The translations under genes were made by a program, and so were the position numbers. Below, one piece after another: positions 44,038 through 54,385 of a stretch of DNA of 64,000 nt. Origin of the DNA: Gordonia rubripertincta. Its GTDB lineage: Bacteria > Actinomycetota > Actinomycetes > Mycobacteriales > Mycobacteriaceae. Numbering within the stretch: position 1 is the stretch's first letter; each line of letters opens with the position of its first letter. Below the pieces are notes generated by a model, which saw only the letters and a list, made by a program, of their open reading frames with translations, searched no databases and was not told the DNA's origin. Location of the stretch: contig NZ_CP136136.1 of assembly GCF_038024875.1 (NCBI RefSeq), positions 3,906,001-3,970,000 on the forward strand, written 5' to 3'.

Positions 44038-44952
44038 ATGACACAAGCCGCTCGATCGATCCCCCTGAACGCGTTCGGTCCCGAAGCCCGAAGCGTCGAC
44101 ACCCCCGTGCTGAACTCACATATTCACCATGTCGAGCACGGTGATGGCGACCCCATCGTCTTCCTGCACGGCAGCCCCACCAGCTCGTACCTGTGGCGTC
44201 ACGTCTTCGCGCGACTGGCCGGTCGCGGCCGACTGATCGTCCCGGATCTCATCGGATTCGGCGACTCCGGACGACCCGACATCGCCTACGAACTCGACGA
44301 CCACATTCGCTACCTCGACGCCTGGTTCGACGCCCTCGACCTGAACAACGTCACCCTCGTCGTGCAGGACTACGGCGCCGCGTTCGGTGTCTCCTGGGCT
44401 GCAAGGCATTCCGCTCGTGTGAAGGCCGTCCTGCTGGCCGAACCGGTCATCCGCGACATCGCGTCAGCGGATCTGCCCGAACCCTTCGTCCAGGCGCAGC
44501 AGCTGATCCGCACGCCCGGCGACGGCGAGAAGTTCGTCGTCGAGGACAACAACCTGTTCCTCACGCAGGTGCTGCCCGGCGCCTTCCTCACTCCGCCGGC
44601 CCGGGAGGATCTCGACGTCTACCTCGCGCCCTTTCCGACGCCTGAGTCCCGCGAGCACCTCATCAAGTTCCCGCGGAACCTTCCGATCGACGGCAACCCT
44701 GCGGCGAGCGTCGACTTCCTCGAGCGCAGCGTCGACTGGCTCAAGACCAGCACCGACGTCCCGAAGCTGCTGCTCACCTTCGAGCCGGGCTTTTTGCTGA
44801 CCCCGGAGATCCTGTCCTGGGCCACCGAGAACATCGCCGCCCTTGAAGTTCGGGCCGCCGGTGCCGGTGTCCACTTCGTACAGGAAGAGCAGCCTCAGGC
44901 CATCGCCGACGGGGTCGTCGACCTGCTCGCGCGTGCGGGGAAAGCGAAATGA
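44038..44952 (+). CDS. Haloalkane dehalogenase-like alpha/beta hydrolase
   Basis: 304 residues. FLHGSPTSSYLWR (oxyanion hole), VVQDYGAAFGVSWAAR with Asp as nucleophile instead of Ser, and a lid domain of the haloalkane dehalogenase class; the catalytic His is near GAGVHFVQEEQPQ. HLD enzymes release halide from alkyl halides. ATG 44038 starts the similarity. It overlaps the next gene by ATGA. Association with two organosulfur-type monooxygenases suggests a xenobiotic or sulfur-scavenging operon. Confidence 0.85.
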   Translation: MTQAARSIPLNAFGPEARSVDTPVLNSHIHHVEHGDGDPIVFLHGSPTSSYLWRHVFARLAGRGRLIVPDLIGFGDSGRPDIAYELDDHIRYLDAWFDALDLNNVTLVVQDYGAAFGVSWAARHSARVKAVLLAEPVIRDIASADLPEPFVQAQQLIRTPGDGEKFVVEDNNLFLTQVLPGAFLTPPAREDLDVYLAPFPTPESREHLIKFPRNLPIDGNPAASVDFLERSVDWLKTSTDVPKLLLTFEPGFLLTPEILSWATENIAALEVRAAGAGVHFVQEEQPQAIADGVVDLLARAGKAK

Positions 44953-46169
44953 CCGTCACCGATGGCGTACGGGCGGCCGACGCGGTACGCCCCGAGTCCC
45001 CCGACCTCGACGCACTGCTCGAGCGCATCGCCACGGGAAGCTTCGAGCGTGAACGCACCGACACCGCTCCCCACCAGCAGGTCGTGTGGCTCAAAGAGGC
45101 AAGGGTCGGCGCATACCGGCTCCCGGTCTCCGATGGTGGCGGCGGCGCAACCGTCCGCGAGCTGTTCGACCTCGTCATCCGGTTGAGCAAGGCCGACTCG
45201 AATCTGGGTCACCTGCTGCGTGCCCATTTCGGGACGGTCGAGGACATCTTGCTGTGGCCCGAGTCGCCCCGGCGCCGACTGTGGCTCGAGCGGGTCGCAG
45301 CCGGCGAACTGATCGGCAACGGCAACAACGAACTGGGCAACAAGCATGCCGGTGATTTCGCCAAGTCGACCACCTTCACCCCCACCGGGGGCGGTTACCG
45401 ACTCGACGGGGTGAAGTACTACTCCACCGGAACGCTGTATGCAGAACACACCTTCGTCACCGGCGTGACACCCGAAGGTGTTCCGGTGCAGGCGTTGCTG
45501 CCGCTGAGCCGCGAGGGCATCACCGTCGAGGACGACTGGGACGGGTTCGGCCAGACGCTCACCGGTACCGGCACCACCCGTTTCGAAGGCGTTCGCGTCG
45601 AGTCCGATGAGGTGACGTTGCCGCCGGAGGATCTCAGCACTATTCCGCGCTGGCATCTAGGCCCGTTCTACCAGCACTACCTCAACGCCGTCGTCGCCGG
45701 TAACGCTCTCTCGGTTGCGCATGACGCCGTCGAACTGATCCGTGGCCGACGACGCAGCTTCACCCACGGCTCGGCCGATCTGCCCCGAGAGGACCCGGTT
45801 CTGCTCGAGGTGGTCGGTGAGATCCAGTCGCTGGCCTACGCAACGGAGTCGCTGGTACTCGACGCAGCCGATGCACTGGCACGGATCCCGGCAACGGCTG
45901 TCGGCGGTGTCACCGATGACTCGGTGGTACACGAGGCGGCGCTGCGAGCGTCCCAGGTGCAGGTCGTCGTCGGTGATCTAGCGTTGCGGGCAGCCACCCT
46001 GTTGTTCGACGTCGGCGGCGCATCGGCGGTCAAGCGGTCGACGAACCTCGATCGGCATTGGCGCAACATCCGAACCGTGGTGTCGCACAACCCGACTCGG
46101 TTCAAGAACCGTGCCATCGGCGATCTCGCGGTCAACGGGATCTCGCTCCCCGACAACACGTACTTCTGA
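44949..46169 (+). CDS. DszC/SfnC-like flavin monooxygenase (acyl-CoA dehydrogenase fold)
   Basis: 406 residues. Acyl-CoA dehydrogenase fold with HLLRAHFGTVEDILLWP, GNGNNELGNKHAGDF and the C-terminal DRHWRNIRTVVSHNPTRFKNRAIG, a hallmark of DszC/SfnC-type monooxygenases that use reduced FMN rather than CoA substrates. Translationally coupled to the dehalogenase. Likely attacks sulfide, sulfone or other heteroatom substrates; a flavin reductase would be encoded elsewhere. Confidence 0.84.
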   Translation: MTVTDGVRAADAVRPESPDLDALLERIATGSFERERTDTAPHQQVVWLKEARVGAYRLPVSDGGGGATVRELFDLVIRLSKADSNLGHLLRAHFGTVEDILLWPESPRRRLWLERVAAGELIGNGNNELGNKHAGDFAKSTTFTPTGGGYRLDGVKYYSTGTLYAEHTFVTGVTPEGVPVQALLPLSREGITVEDDWDGFGQTLTGTGTTRFEGVRVESDEVTLPPEDLSTIPRWHLGPFYQHYLNAVVAGNALSVAHDAVELIRGRRRSFTHGSADLPREDPVLLEVVGEIQSLAYATESLVLDAADALARIPATAVGGVTDDSVVHEAALRASQVQVVVGDLALRAATLLFDVGGASAVKRSTNLDRHWRNIRTVVSHNPTRFKNRAIGDLAVNGISLPDNTYF

Positions 46170-46220
46170 TCCGTACCCTGCACGATGATTCCACTCCCGA
46201 CAAGGAACACCGCGTCAACC

Positions 46221-47540
46221 ATGGCCGACCGCCAGATGAACCTCAACCTCTTCATCCTCTCCTCGGGCCACCACGAGGCCGCCTGGCGCCACCCGGCATC
46301 CACGCCCGAGCGGATGTTCGAGCCCGACTTCTATCTGGATCTGGCTCGGGCCGCAGAGGCGGCGGCCCTCGACGCGGTGTTCCTTGCCGACATCCCGAAG
46401 CTCGACGCCAACATCGAGTTCAATGCGGCCGGTCGTCTCGATCCGTTGCTGACGTTGGCAACCATCGCGGGCGGGACCGAGCGCATCGGGCTCATCGCGA
46501 CGGCATCGACGACCTACTCCTATCCGTGGCAGCTCGCCCGAGCGTTGTCGACGCTGGACCACCTGTCCCGAGGGCGTGCTGCGTGGAACATCGTGACCAC
46601 CGACTCCCCCGACGCCGCACGCAATTTCGGTTTGGACGGCAATCCCGACTCCGCTCTGAGATACGAACGGGCCGAGGCCTTCGTCGATGCGGTCGAAGCG
46701 CTGTGGGATTCCTGGGACGACGACGCGGTCGTGCTCGACCGGGCCGCCGGGCGGTATGTGGATCCGACCCGGATCCATCACCCGAACATCGCCGGTCCAC
46801 ATGTGAAGGTCGCGGGCGCGCTCACCACACCGCGGCCTCCGCAGGGACATCCGGTTCTCGTGCAGGCCGGCTCATCCGACCACGGCCGCGTGTTCGCCGC
46901 GCGGCATGCCGAGGCGATCTTCACCGCCCAGCAGCGCATCGAGGACGCGCAGGCCTTCTACCGCGACGTGAAGGGCCGGGCTTTCGACCTCGGCCGGAAC
47001 CCCGACCACATCAAGATTCTTCCGGGCCTCAGTCCGTTCATCGGTGGCACCGAGGAAGAGGCACGACGACTCGAGCGCGAGTTCAACGAGCTGACGATCC
47101 CGGCCTTCGGACTCATGCAGCTCAAGGACTTCGCCTACGTCGACCTCGACGACCTGGACCTCGACGCACCCGTGCCCATCGAGGCGTTCGGTGACGCCGG
47201 CGACGTCACCAACAACAAGAAGTCGAGGACGCAGGTGTACGCCGATATCGTCCGCCGGGAGAAGCCGACACTCCGCCAGTTACTGCACAAGCTCGCCGGT
47301 GCCCGTGGGCATCGCGTCGTCGCGGGCACTCCCGAGCAGATCGCGGATACGATGGCGGACTGGTTCGACAACGGCGCAGCCGACGGGTTCAACGTGATGC
47401 CGCCGTCCCTGCCTGGTGGATTCGACGTGTTCGCCGAGGCGGTCATCCCGATCCTGCGTCGGCGCGGGCTGTTCCGCGAAGGCTATGAGGGCACGACGCT
47501 ACGTGAGCACCTCAGACTTCCGCGCCCGGGCAAACCGTAG
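46221..47540 (+). CDS. NtaA/DszA-family FMN monooxygenase (bacterial luciferase-like)
   Basis: 439 residues. The LLM fold with NtaA/SnaA/DszA signatures: MNLNLFILSSGHHEAAWRHP, DAVFLADIPKL, RAAWNIVTTDSPDAARNFG, HPVLVQAGSSDHGRVFAARHAEAIF. Family enzymes use FMNH2 to cleave C-S, C-N or related bonds. Third gene of the operon. Its end overlaps the convergent EthA-like gene by 42 nt. Confidence 0.9.
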   Translation: MADRQMNLNLFILSSGHHEAAWRHPASTPERMFEPDFYLDLARAAEAAALDAVFLADIPKLDANIEFNAAGRLDPLLTLATIAGGTERIGLIATASTTYSYPWQLARALSTLDHLSRGRAAWNIVTTDSPDAARNFGLDGNPDSALRYERAEAFVDAVEALWDSWDDDAVVLDRAAGRYVDPTRIHHPNIAGPHVKVAGALTTPRPPQGHPVLVQAGSSDHGRVFAARHAEAIFTAQQRIEDAQAFYRDVKGRAFDLGRNPDHIKILPGLSPFIGGTEEEARRLEREFNELTIPAFGLMQLKDFAYVDLDDLDLDAPVPIEAFGDAGDVTNNKKSRTQVYADIVRREKPTLRQLLHKLAGARGHRVVAGTPEQIADTMADWFDNGAADGFNVMPPSLPGGFDVFAEAVIPILRRRGLFREGYEGTTLREHLRLPRPGKP

Positions 47541-48974
47541 GTTCTCGTCGGCGACATCGCCCTTGAACAGTCGACGATCGGCGTAGTAGCTCATCGACAT
47601 CACCCATGGGGCATGCGGACCCTGCTTCGGCAGGGTGTCGAGCGCGCGCTGGACGTAGCCGGCGCCGAAGTCGAGCAGCGGACCTGTGGGCATGTCCGGA
47701 TCGGCGACTGCCCAGACTGCGTCGTGGCCGTGAGCGTCCATGTAGCCGAGCAATTTGCAGAAGTACTGGCACAGCAACCCGATCTTCAGTGTCCAGGATG
47801 CATTGGTGTACCCGATCGCCAGCGCGAAGTTCGGCACACCCGACAACATGATCCCGCGGTACACGACCGTGTCCGTCAGCGAGACGGGCTCTCCGTCTAC
47901 GGTGAGGTCGATGCCACCGATGATCTTGATGTTGAGACCTGTTGCGGTGACGATGATGTCGGCCTCGAGTTCGGCTCCACTCTCCAGGAGGATGCCGGTC
48001 TCGGTGAAGGATGCGATCTTGTCGGTGACGATCGACGCCCTGCCCGCCCGGATGGTGCGGAACAGGTCGGCGTCGGGCACCACGCACAGACGCTGATCCC
48101 ACGGATCGTAGGGCGGATTGAAATGGACGTCGACCGGAAAGTCCTCTGGCAACTGGGACTTGTTGATCTTCCGGATCATCCGTCGCGCGACCTGCGGAAA
48201 GCGTTGGCACAGTTCGAACAGGACGCGCTGCTGCGCGACGTTCTTCTGCCGGGTGAGTGCGTAGCCCCGCTCGTCGCCGAAGACCTTCTTCAATGTGTTG
48301 GCCACGGCATCCTCGCGCGGTAGCGGGATGACGTACGTGGGCGTGCGCTGCAACATGGTCACGTGCGCGGCGTCCTCAGCCATCGCGGGGAGCAGCGTCA
48401 CCGCTGTCGCGCCGCTTCCGATCACCACGACCCGCTTGCCGGCGTAGTCGAGATCTTCCGGCCAATGCTGCGGATGCACGATCTGACCGCGGAAGCGCTC
48501 CTCGCCGACGAAGTCGGGGCTGAACCCCTCGTCGTAGTCGTAGTAGCCGGAACCACAGAAGATCCACCGAGCGCTGATCTGTGTCCGCTCACCGGTGTGG
48601 GTTCGTTCGATGTCGACCAGCCACCGCGCGTCGTCCGAGGACCAGGCGGCCGCCACGACCTTGTGGTGATACCGGATGTGGTCGGCGAGGCCGTTCTCGT
48701 CGATCGTCTCGTGCAGGTAGTCGAGAATCCGCGGGGCGTCGGCGATCGCCTGCTTGTCGGTCCACGGCTTGAACTCATAACCGAAGGTGTGGAGGTCCGA
48801 GTCCGAGCGAATGCCCGGGTAACGGAAGAGGTCCCAGGTGCCGCCGGCGGCCCCACGGGCTTCGACGATCGTGAACGTCTTCGACGGATGTTCGGCCCGT
48901 AGGTAGCGCGCGGCCCCGATCCCCGAGATGCCGGCTCCGATGACGAGAACGTCGACGTGGTCTGCAGCGGTCAC
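47499..48974 (-). CDS. EthA-like Baeyer-Villiger monooxygenase
   Basis: 491 residues, very close to EthA in length. FAD motif GAGISGIGAARYLR, BVMO fingerprint FRGQIVHPQHWPED, NADP motif IGSGATAVTL, and EthA-type C-terminus (MSMSYYADRRLFKGD). It inserts oxygen next to ketones or activates thioamides. GTG 48974 is chosen: AGGAG upstream and the FAD domain begins there; an open frame back to 49154 has no similarity. It converges on, and overlaps, the NtaA-like gene, and lies 110 nt from the next gene on the same strand. Confidence 0.92.
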   Translation of the reverse strand: MTAADHVDVLVIGAGISGIGAARYLRAEHPSKTFTIVEARGAAGGTWDLFRYPGIRSDSDLHTFGYEFKPWTDKQAIADAPRILDYLHETIDENGLADHIRYHHKVVAAAWSSDDARWLVDIERTHTGERTQISARWIFCGSGYYDYDEGFSPDFVGEERFRGQIVHPQHWPEDLDYAGKRVVVIGSGATAVTLLPAMAEDAAHVTMLQRTPTYVIPLPREDAVANTLKKVFGDERGYALTRQKNVAQQRVLFELCQRFPQVARRMIRKINKSQLPEDFPVDVHFNPPYDPWDQRLCVVPDADLFRTIRAGRASIVTDKIASFTETGILLESGAELEADIIVTATGLNIKIIGGIDLTVDGEPVSLTDTVVYRGIMLSGVPNFALAIGYTNASWTLKIGLLCQYFCKLLGYMDAHGHDAVWAVADPDMPTGPLLDFGAGYVQRALDTLPKQGPHAPWVMSMSYYADRRLFKGDVADENLRFARARKSEVLT

Positions 48975-49083
48975 TGATGCTCCTGAGCTGTGCGGCGTGG
49001 TAAGGCCTCCAGGATGCCTCAGTCGGCCGTCCGGCATCGGCAGGACGATTGAGTGCGCCCCGAGCTGGGTGGGTTCGGGGCCT

Positions 49084-50874
49084 CTAGCGTCGGCGGCCCG
49101 GAAGGAACTGTTCGAGACCGTGCTTGGCGACGTTCTTCGCCACGTCCCAGGCATCCTCGTCGCCCTTCACCAGCGTCTCATCCAGGGCTTTGGCCTGCTC
49201 GCGGGTTGAGTGCGGAGGGATCGGTGACACTGTGGGATCGCACCGCACATCGAGCAGTGCGGGCCGGCCGGCGGCCAGGGCCTCGTCCCACGCCTCGCCC
49301 AGCCGATCGGGGTCGTCGACGTTGATCCCGATCAGACCGATCCCGCGGGCGAACGCGGCGTAGTCCACATCCGGAAGCGTCTGCGACGGGGCAAACTTGG
49401 GGGATCCGGACATCGCCCGCTGTTCCCAGGTCACCTGGTTCAGGTCGTTGTTGTGCAAGACCGCCACGACGAAGGTCGGGTTGTCCCACTGCTCCCAGTA
49501 GTGGGCGACGGTCACCATCTCGGCGAGTCCGTTCATCTGCATCGCGCCGTCCCCCTCGAAGGCGATCGTGGGCCGGCCGGGATGTGCCCACTTGGCGCCG
49601 ATGGCATAGGGAACCGCCGGCCCCATCGTGGCGAGGGTCCCTGACAGCGATCCACGCATGCCCTCGCGGAAGACGATGTGTCGCGCGTACCAGTCGGCCG
49701 CGCTGCCCGAATCAGCGGTGACGATCGAGTCGACGGGTGCGCGCAGCGAGAACTCGTGAAAGATCCGCATCGGGTTAACCGGGTCGGCATCGGTCAGTGC
49801 CTGGTGTTCGGCCGTCGACCACCATCTCGTCACGTCCGACTCGACCTTCTCGCGCCAGGATCGGTCGGACTTCCTCTCCAGCAACGGGATCAACGCACGC
49901 AAGGTGGTCCGGGCGTCACCGACGACGTTGAGTTCGTTCGGGTACCGCATGCCGATCAGCTTCGCGGATCGGTCTATCTGCACCCCCCGCGCCTGTCCGA
50001 ACGGTGGAAGGAACTGCGAGTAGGGGAAGTTCGAGCCGACCGTGAGGAGCGTGTCGCAGTCGGACATCATGCGGTGGCTGGCCGTGGTGCCGATCAGGCC
50101 GACCGATCCGGTCACCCACGGCAGGGTGTCCGGCAGAACGTCCCGCCCCAGAAGAGCTTTCGCGCAGCCGGCCCCGAGAATGTCGGCGACGTCGGTCGAT
50201 TCTGGCACACAGTCCCGGGCGCCCTGACCGACGAGCATCGCAACGCGATCACCGGCGTTGAGGATCTCCGCTGCCCGCGCCAGTGCATCCTCGTCCGGCA
50301 CGGGGGTCGAAGGTTCGACACCGAAACTGGACGGCACCTGCTTGAAGACCTGCGCGGGCGGTTCGTACTCGAGCTCCAAGACGTCCGAGGGGAAGATGAT
50401 GGCGGTCGGCGCCCGTTCCGCCAGGGCGATCCGGATGGCGCGGTCGAGCAGATTGGGCAGCTGTTCGGGCACCGTACACGTCTGGACGAAGTCGCTGCAC
50501 ACGTCCTTGAAGAGCGCGTGCATGTCGATCTCCTGCTGGTACGCCCCGCCGATCGCGGAACGCTCGGTCTGCCCGACCAGTGCAACGACGGGAACATGGT
50601 CGAGCTTCGCGTCGTAGAGACCGTTGAGCAGGTGGATACCGCCCGGGCCACTCGTGGCCGCACATACACCGACCTCGCCGGAGAACTTCGCGTACCCGAC
50701 GGCCTGGAACGCGCTCATCTCTTCGTGGCGGGACTGCACGAACTGAGGGTCGTTGTCGGCCCGCACTCACGCCCACAACAATCCGTTGATCCCGTCCCCC
50801 GAGTATCCGAAAACCTGCCGAATCCCCCATTCGCGTAGGCGTTTCAGGACGATGTCGGCGACTGTCTCCGCCAT
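49084..50874 (-). pseudogene. ThDP-dependent enzyme (pyruvate oxidase/acetolactate synthase-like), in-frame TGA at codon 36
   Basis: The full frame from ATG 50874 encodes 596 residues. It has an N-terminal ThDP pyrimidine domain with the catalytic Glu in SRHEEMSAF, a central domain, and a PP domain with GDGAMQMNGLAEMVT plus a HNNDLN segment (the ThDP-Mg motif GDG...N). Residues 1-35 (MAETVADIVLKRLREWG ... GLLWA) are followed by TGA at 50767-50769 and then VRADNDPQFVQS in the same frame. A single transition (TGG or CGA to TGA) explains it. GTG at 50766 would give a truncated enzyme lacking the first strand. The substrate (pyruvate or another 2-oxo acid) is not clear. Confidence 0.85.
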
Positions 50875-51085
50875 GGTTCTCCTCTGCGTTCGACGATGCA
50901 CCGTCGGCTCGGCGCCGAGGGCTTGCCGGTCGCATACCCGGGACGTCGCGTGCCGACACGTTCGGACTGCACGATGACGCGCCGATGTCGAAGAAAATCA
51001 ACATCAGCGCATCTGGTTCGTTAGGGTCCGATGCGGGTGGGCGGCGGCCCTCCCGATCCTGAAGGTTGTGAACCGAGAGGAAGTC

Positions 51086-51739
51086 ATGAACCACAACAGC
51101 GTCACACGACGCCTGGTCGCAACGGCAGCGGCGGTGGCCATCGGAACGCTCGGCCTGGCGGGTTGCAGCAACGACGACAACGACAACACGTCGGCGGTGT
51201 CCTCGGCTGTTTCCGGCGCGGTCGAGTCCGGGATGTCGAAGGCCGAGTCGGCCATCTCCTCGGCGAAGTCGGAGGTCGCCGACGACGACAAGAAGGTGGA
51301 ACTGACCGCACCGGACGGCGCCAAGGTCACGCTCAGCGGGTCGATCGCCGCCAAGTACGAATCGGCCACGCCGGCTCAGAAGACCGATCTCGGCAAGCCG
51401 CTCACCGGCCCCGAGTCGGCCGGTGAGGGTGAGAACGGCGTCGTCTTCCAGCAGTTCGAGGGTGGTGTCATCACCGCGAAGGACGACGACGCGGACACCC
51501 CCGCCTACATCACGTGGGGCAAGATCCGCGACGCCTGGAACGTGCCGCGCAACGAAGAGGGTGTGCCCTCCCCCGAGGGCAAGGGCGGTTCACAGGGACC
51601 GCTCGGTGTCGCCACCAGCGACGAGACCGAGAAGGACGGGGTCAAGGAGTCGACCTTCGAACACGGCAAGATCACCTGGACCGAGGCCACGGACAACGTC
51701 GAGGTGACCGTCGACGGCAAGGTCGTCCCGACCGAGTGA
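51086..51739 (+). CDS. LGFP-repeat lipoprotein
   Basis: 217 residues. Signal peptide with lipobox LAGC, then an Asp/Ser-rich spacer and helical region (SAVSGAVESGMSKAESAISSAKSEV). One LGFP-type module follows, around IAAKYESATPAQKTDLGKPLTG, GENGVVFQQFEGGVIT and YITWGKIRDAWN, as found in mycolate-layer proteins and hydrolases. ATG 51086 has GAGAGGAAG upstream. Probably bound to the cell envelope. Confidence 0.85.
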   Translation: MNHNSVTRRLVATAAAVAIGTLGLAGCSNDDNDNTSAVSSAVSGAVESGMSKAESAISSAKSEVADDDKKVELTAPDGAKVTLSGSIAAKYESATPAQKTDLGKPLTGPESAGEGENGVVFQQFEGGVITAKDDDADTPAYITWGKIRDAWNVPRNEEGVPSPEGKGGSQGPLGVATSDETEKDGVKESTFEHGKITWTEATDNVEVTVDGKVVPTE

Positions 51740-51749
51740 CACTCGCCTT

Positions 51750-51787
51750 GATCCGCGCCCATCCGCTCCGGCGGATGGGCGCGGATC
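51750..51787. terminator. Bidirectional terminator hairpin
   Basis: 17-bp perfect stem (GATCCGCGCCCATCCGC and its complement) with a 4-nt loop, between converging genes. Confidence 0.8.
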
Positions 51788-51801
51788 GCGTCTGTCGGCC
51801 G

Positions 51802-52596
51802 CTATCGCTGTCCGTGCCAGACGGCGTCGAACGGGGCGGTCGAGCTGATGCGTCCGACGATCCCGCGGTGGGTGAACTCTTTGGCCGCGCGCACCGCGTC
51901 GAGGACGTCGGCACCCTTGGTCAGTTCGGCGGTGGTCGCGGCGGCGAACACGCAACCCGCACCGGAGACGCGCTCGTCCCCCACCTTGGGCGCGCGCAGG
52001 ATGGTGAGGTCGGTGCCGTCGAAGACGACGTCGACGGCTTCGTCGCCGGCGAGTCCGACGCCGCCCTTGACGATGACGTACTTCGGCCCGAGATCGGCGA
52101 TACGACGAGCCGCCTCGGCAAGATCGTCGATGTTGGTCAGCTCGCCCATGCCGGCGAGCGTCGCGGCCTCGAACAGGTTGGGCGTCACCACGGTGGCCAG
52201 CGGGAGGATCTCCGCGCGCAGAGCATTGTCGGTGTCGAGGGCTGCGCCGGGTTCCTGACCCTTGCAGATCAAGACCGGGTCGACGACCACGTGTCGCCAG
52301 GTTCGTGATGCCAGCGCCTCGGCGACCGTCGAGATGGTCGCGGGCGTTCCGAGCATGCCGATCTTGACGACCTCGGGCTCGTGCGCGACGGTGGCGGCCT
52401 CGATCTGGTCGGCGATGACGCCGGCGTCCACCGGTACGAAGCGATGGCCCCAGCCTGCCTTCGGATCGAAGGACACGATGCAGGTGATGGTCCCGACGCC
52501 GTACGTGCCGAGCTGAGCGAAAGTGCGCAGGTCGGCCTGGATTCCCGCGCCACCGGTCGCCTCGGAGCCGGCGATCACATACGACACCACTGACAT
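51802..52596 (-). CDS. Pyridoxal/hydroxymethylpyrimidine kinase (ThiD/PdxK family)
   Basis: 264 residues with ribokinase fold. ITCIVSFDPKAGWGHRFVPVD, VVKIGMLGTPATI, VVVDPVLICKGQ, VTPNLFEAATLAGM and the anion-hole and catalytic loop ERVSGAGCVFAAATTAELTKG, in which the usual GTGC reads GAGC as in some ThiD-like pyridoxal kinases. It phosphorylates pyridoxal/pyridoxine or HMP. Single gene. Confidence 0.88.
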   Translation of the reverse strand: MSVVSYVIAGSEATGGAGIQADLRTFAQLGTYGVGTITCIVSFDPKAGWGHRFVPVDAGVIADQIEAATVAHEPEVVKIGMLGTPATISTVAEALASRTWRHVVVDPVLICKGQEPGAALDTDNALRAEILPLATVVTPNLFEAATLAGMGELTNIDDLAEAARRIADLGPKYVIVKGGVGLAGDEAVDVVFDGTDLTILRAPKVGDERVSGAGCVFAAATTAELTKGADVLDAVRAAKEFTHRGIVGRISSTAPFDAVWHGQR

Positions 52597-52891
52597 TGCT
52601 CGATCCTTTCGGGTTCGCAGATGAACCGGTCCTTTTGTACACCCCCGGCACTACTCCATTTGAATTGGAGTCGGTCGTCGCGGCCACCTGACCGCAACGT
52701 CTGCGCAGAGTACAGCCGGGGCCCGCGGCGCTCTTCGGCGTTCGCGGGTTCGCTGACCCTCAGTGAGGCCCAGGCCGTCGTCGCCGACATGCGACTTTCC
52801 CGGAACCGCTGACAAACGGGCCGATGCCATCACTAATGGACACATGTCCAACGGGGGTCTGCAAAGCAAGAAGCAGTTCAGCGGCGATCGC

Positions 52892-54127
52892 ATGCGACGA
52901 GGCCGACGACGCTGAGGAGCGGTTGTACTGGCGTTGGCGGTGGCGGCCACCGTCTCGCTGGTCGGTGTCGGGTCGGCCGCGGCGGACCCCTACGCCGCCT
53001 TCTACAACCCGCCATCGAGCTTCGACCCGCGGCCTGGGTCGCTGATCAAGTCGGCACCGTCCTATGCCGCGGTCATCCCGTTCACCGGCGCGAACATCGA
53101 CGCCCGCACCACGACGGTCATGTATGCGAGCACCGGCGCCAGGAACCGCCCGACGGCCGTGACCGGCAGCGTCCTCGTCCCCCGCACTCCGTGGACCGGA
53201 CGTGGTGAGCGTCCGGTCGTGGTGGTCGGCTCTGGAACCATCGGTGCCGGCGACCAATGCGCTCCGTCGCGTCTGCTGCGGTACGGCCAGGCGTACGAGG
53301 AGCTCGCGATCGGAGCGTTGCTCGCCAACGGCTATGCGGTGGCGCTGACCGATTACGAAGGACTCGGTACGCCCGGCGATCACCCCTACCTGAACCGCAG
53401 GTCCCTCGGGACGTCGATGCTCGACATGGCTCGTGTGGCGCGGAATCCGAAGTTCGGTGTGAGCGCGAAAGCCCCGGTCGCGCTGTGGGGCTACTCCGAA
53501 GGCGGGTTCGCAGCCGGCTCCGCCGCCGAACTGGCCGGCACATACGCGCCCGAGCTCCCGATCTTCGCCGCTTTCGCGGGCGCCCCCGCACCAGATCTCG
53601 CGGATCTTGCGCGACTCGGGGACGGAAGCCTGCTCGGAGGTGGCGTCGGCTGGGTCGTCAACGGCTTCATCGCCGCGTATCCACAGCATCGCGAGAAGTT
53701 CCTCGCCGTGTTCAACCCGCTCGGTCGGAGCGTCTTGCGAGATGTCAACTAGTACTGCGTCTTCGACGTGATGAGGATGCTTCCGTTCGTACCGACGACC
53801 TTCTACACCAAGGGCGGCCGGCCGATCGCGGCGCATCTGCGCAAGGACCCCTGGCTGACGGCGGTGAACGACCAGCGACTGGGCGGAGTCGCCCCGCGGA
53901 TGCCGGTCTTGGTGAGCCAGAACCGTGGCGACGACGTGGTCGATCCGCGCGGTACGGATCGCATGGTTCGGTCCTGGCGCGCCAAGGGCGCCGATGTCAC
54001 CGTCGAGACGATGCATCTGCCTGTCATCCTGCCGGGTACGTTCCTCGGCCACGGCATCGGCCTGACCTCTGAACTCCAGGCGCTGAGGTGGTTGAACGGC
54101 AAGGCCGGAACCTTGCCGAAGAACTGA
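52892..54127 (+). pseudogene. Secretory LIP-family lipase with two in-frame stop codons
   Basis: Read through, this is a 411-codon secretory lipase. Signal peptide MRRGRRR-x-GAVVLALAVAATVSL, then YAAFYNPPSSF, VVVVGSGTIGAGDQC, LTDYEGLGTPGDHPYL, nucleophile elbow LWGYSEGGFAA, and C-terminal VLVSQNRGDDVVDPRGT (Asp) with LGHGIGL (His). TGA occupies codon 8 (52913-52915) and TAG codon 287 (53750-53752), both in the same frame as the family sequence on each side. Each can arise by one transition. The fragment 52934-53752 lacks the catalytic Asp and His, so the gene is inactive as written. Confidence 0.8.
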
Positions 54128-54385
54128 GACAGGGTGTGATGTCCTAGGTGTCCGGGCATATCGCCGACCTCCGCGTGGTGAGCAACCTCCTCGCCTCCTG
54201 ACGCGGGTGGCGCCGTCGGTCGGAATCGCTGAGCAGCACATGCTGCGGTCCTCGAGTGTCTATAGTCGGCGAGGAGCAGGTCGTCCTCACTTTAAAGGGT
54301 CACTGCGCCAACGTGAATCGTCTTGCTCCCCCACCCCGTGGGTCATCCATCGAGACGTCGCGCAGCGCGACCGGAACGGAGAGTC

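Noticed and set aside
52760..54241. 493-residue minus-strand frame covering the lipase
   Set aside because: The plus strand encodes a recognisable secretory lipase in spite of two stops; the minus frame has no similarity and a composition typical of shadows.
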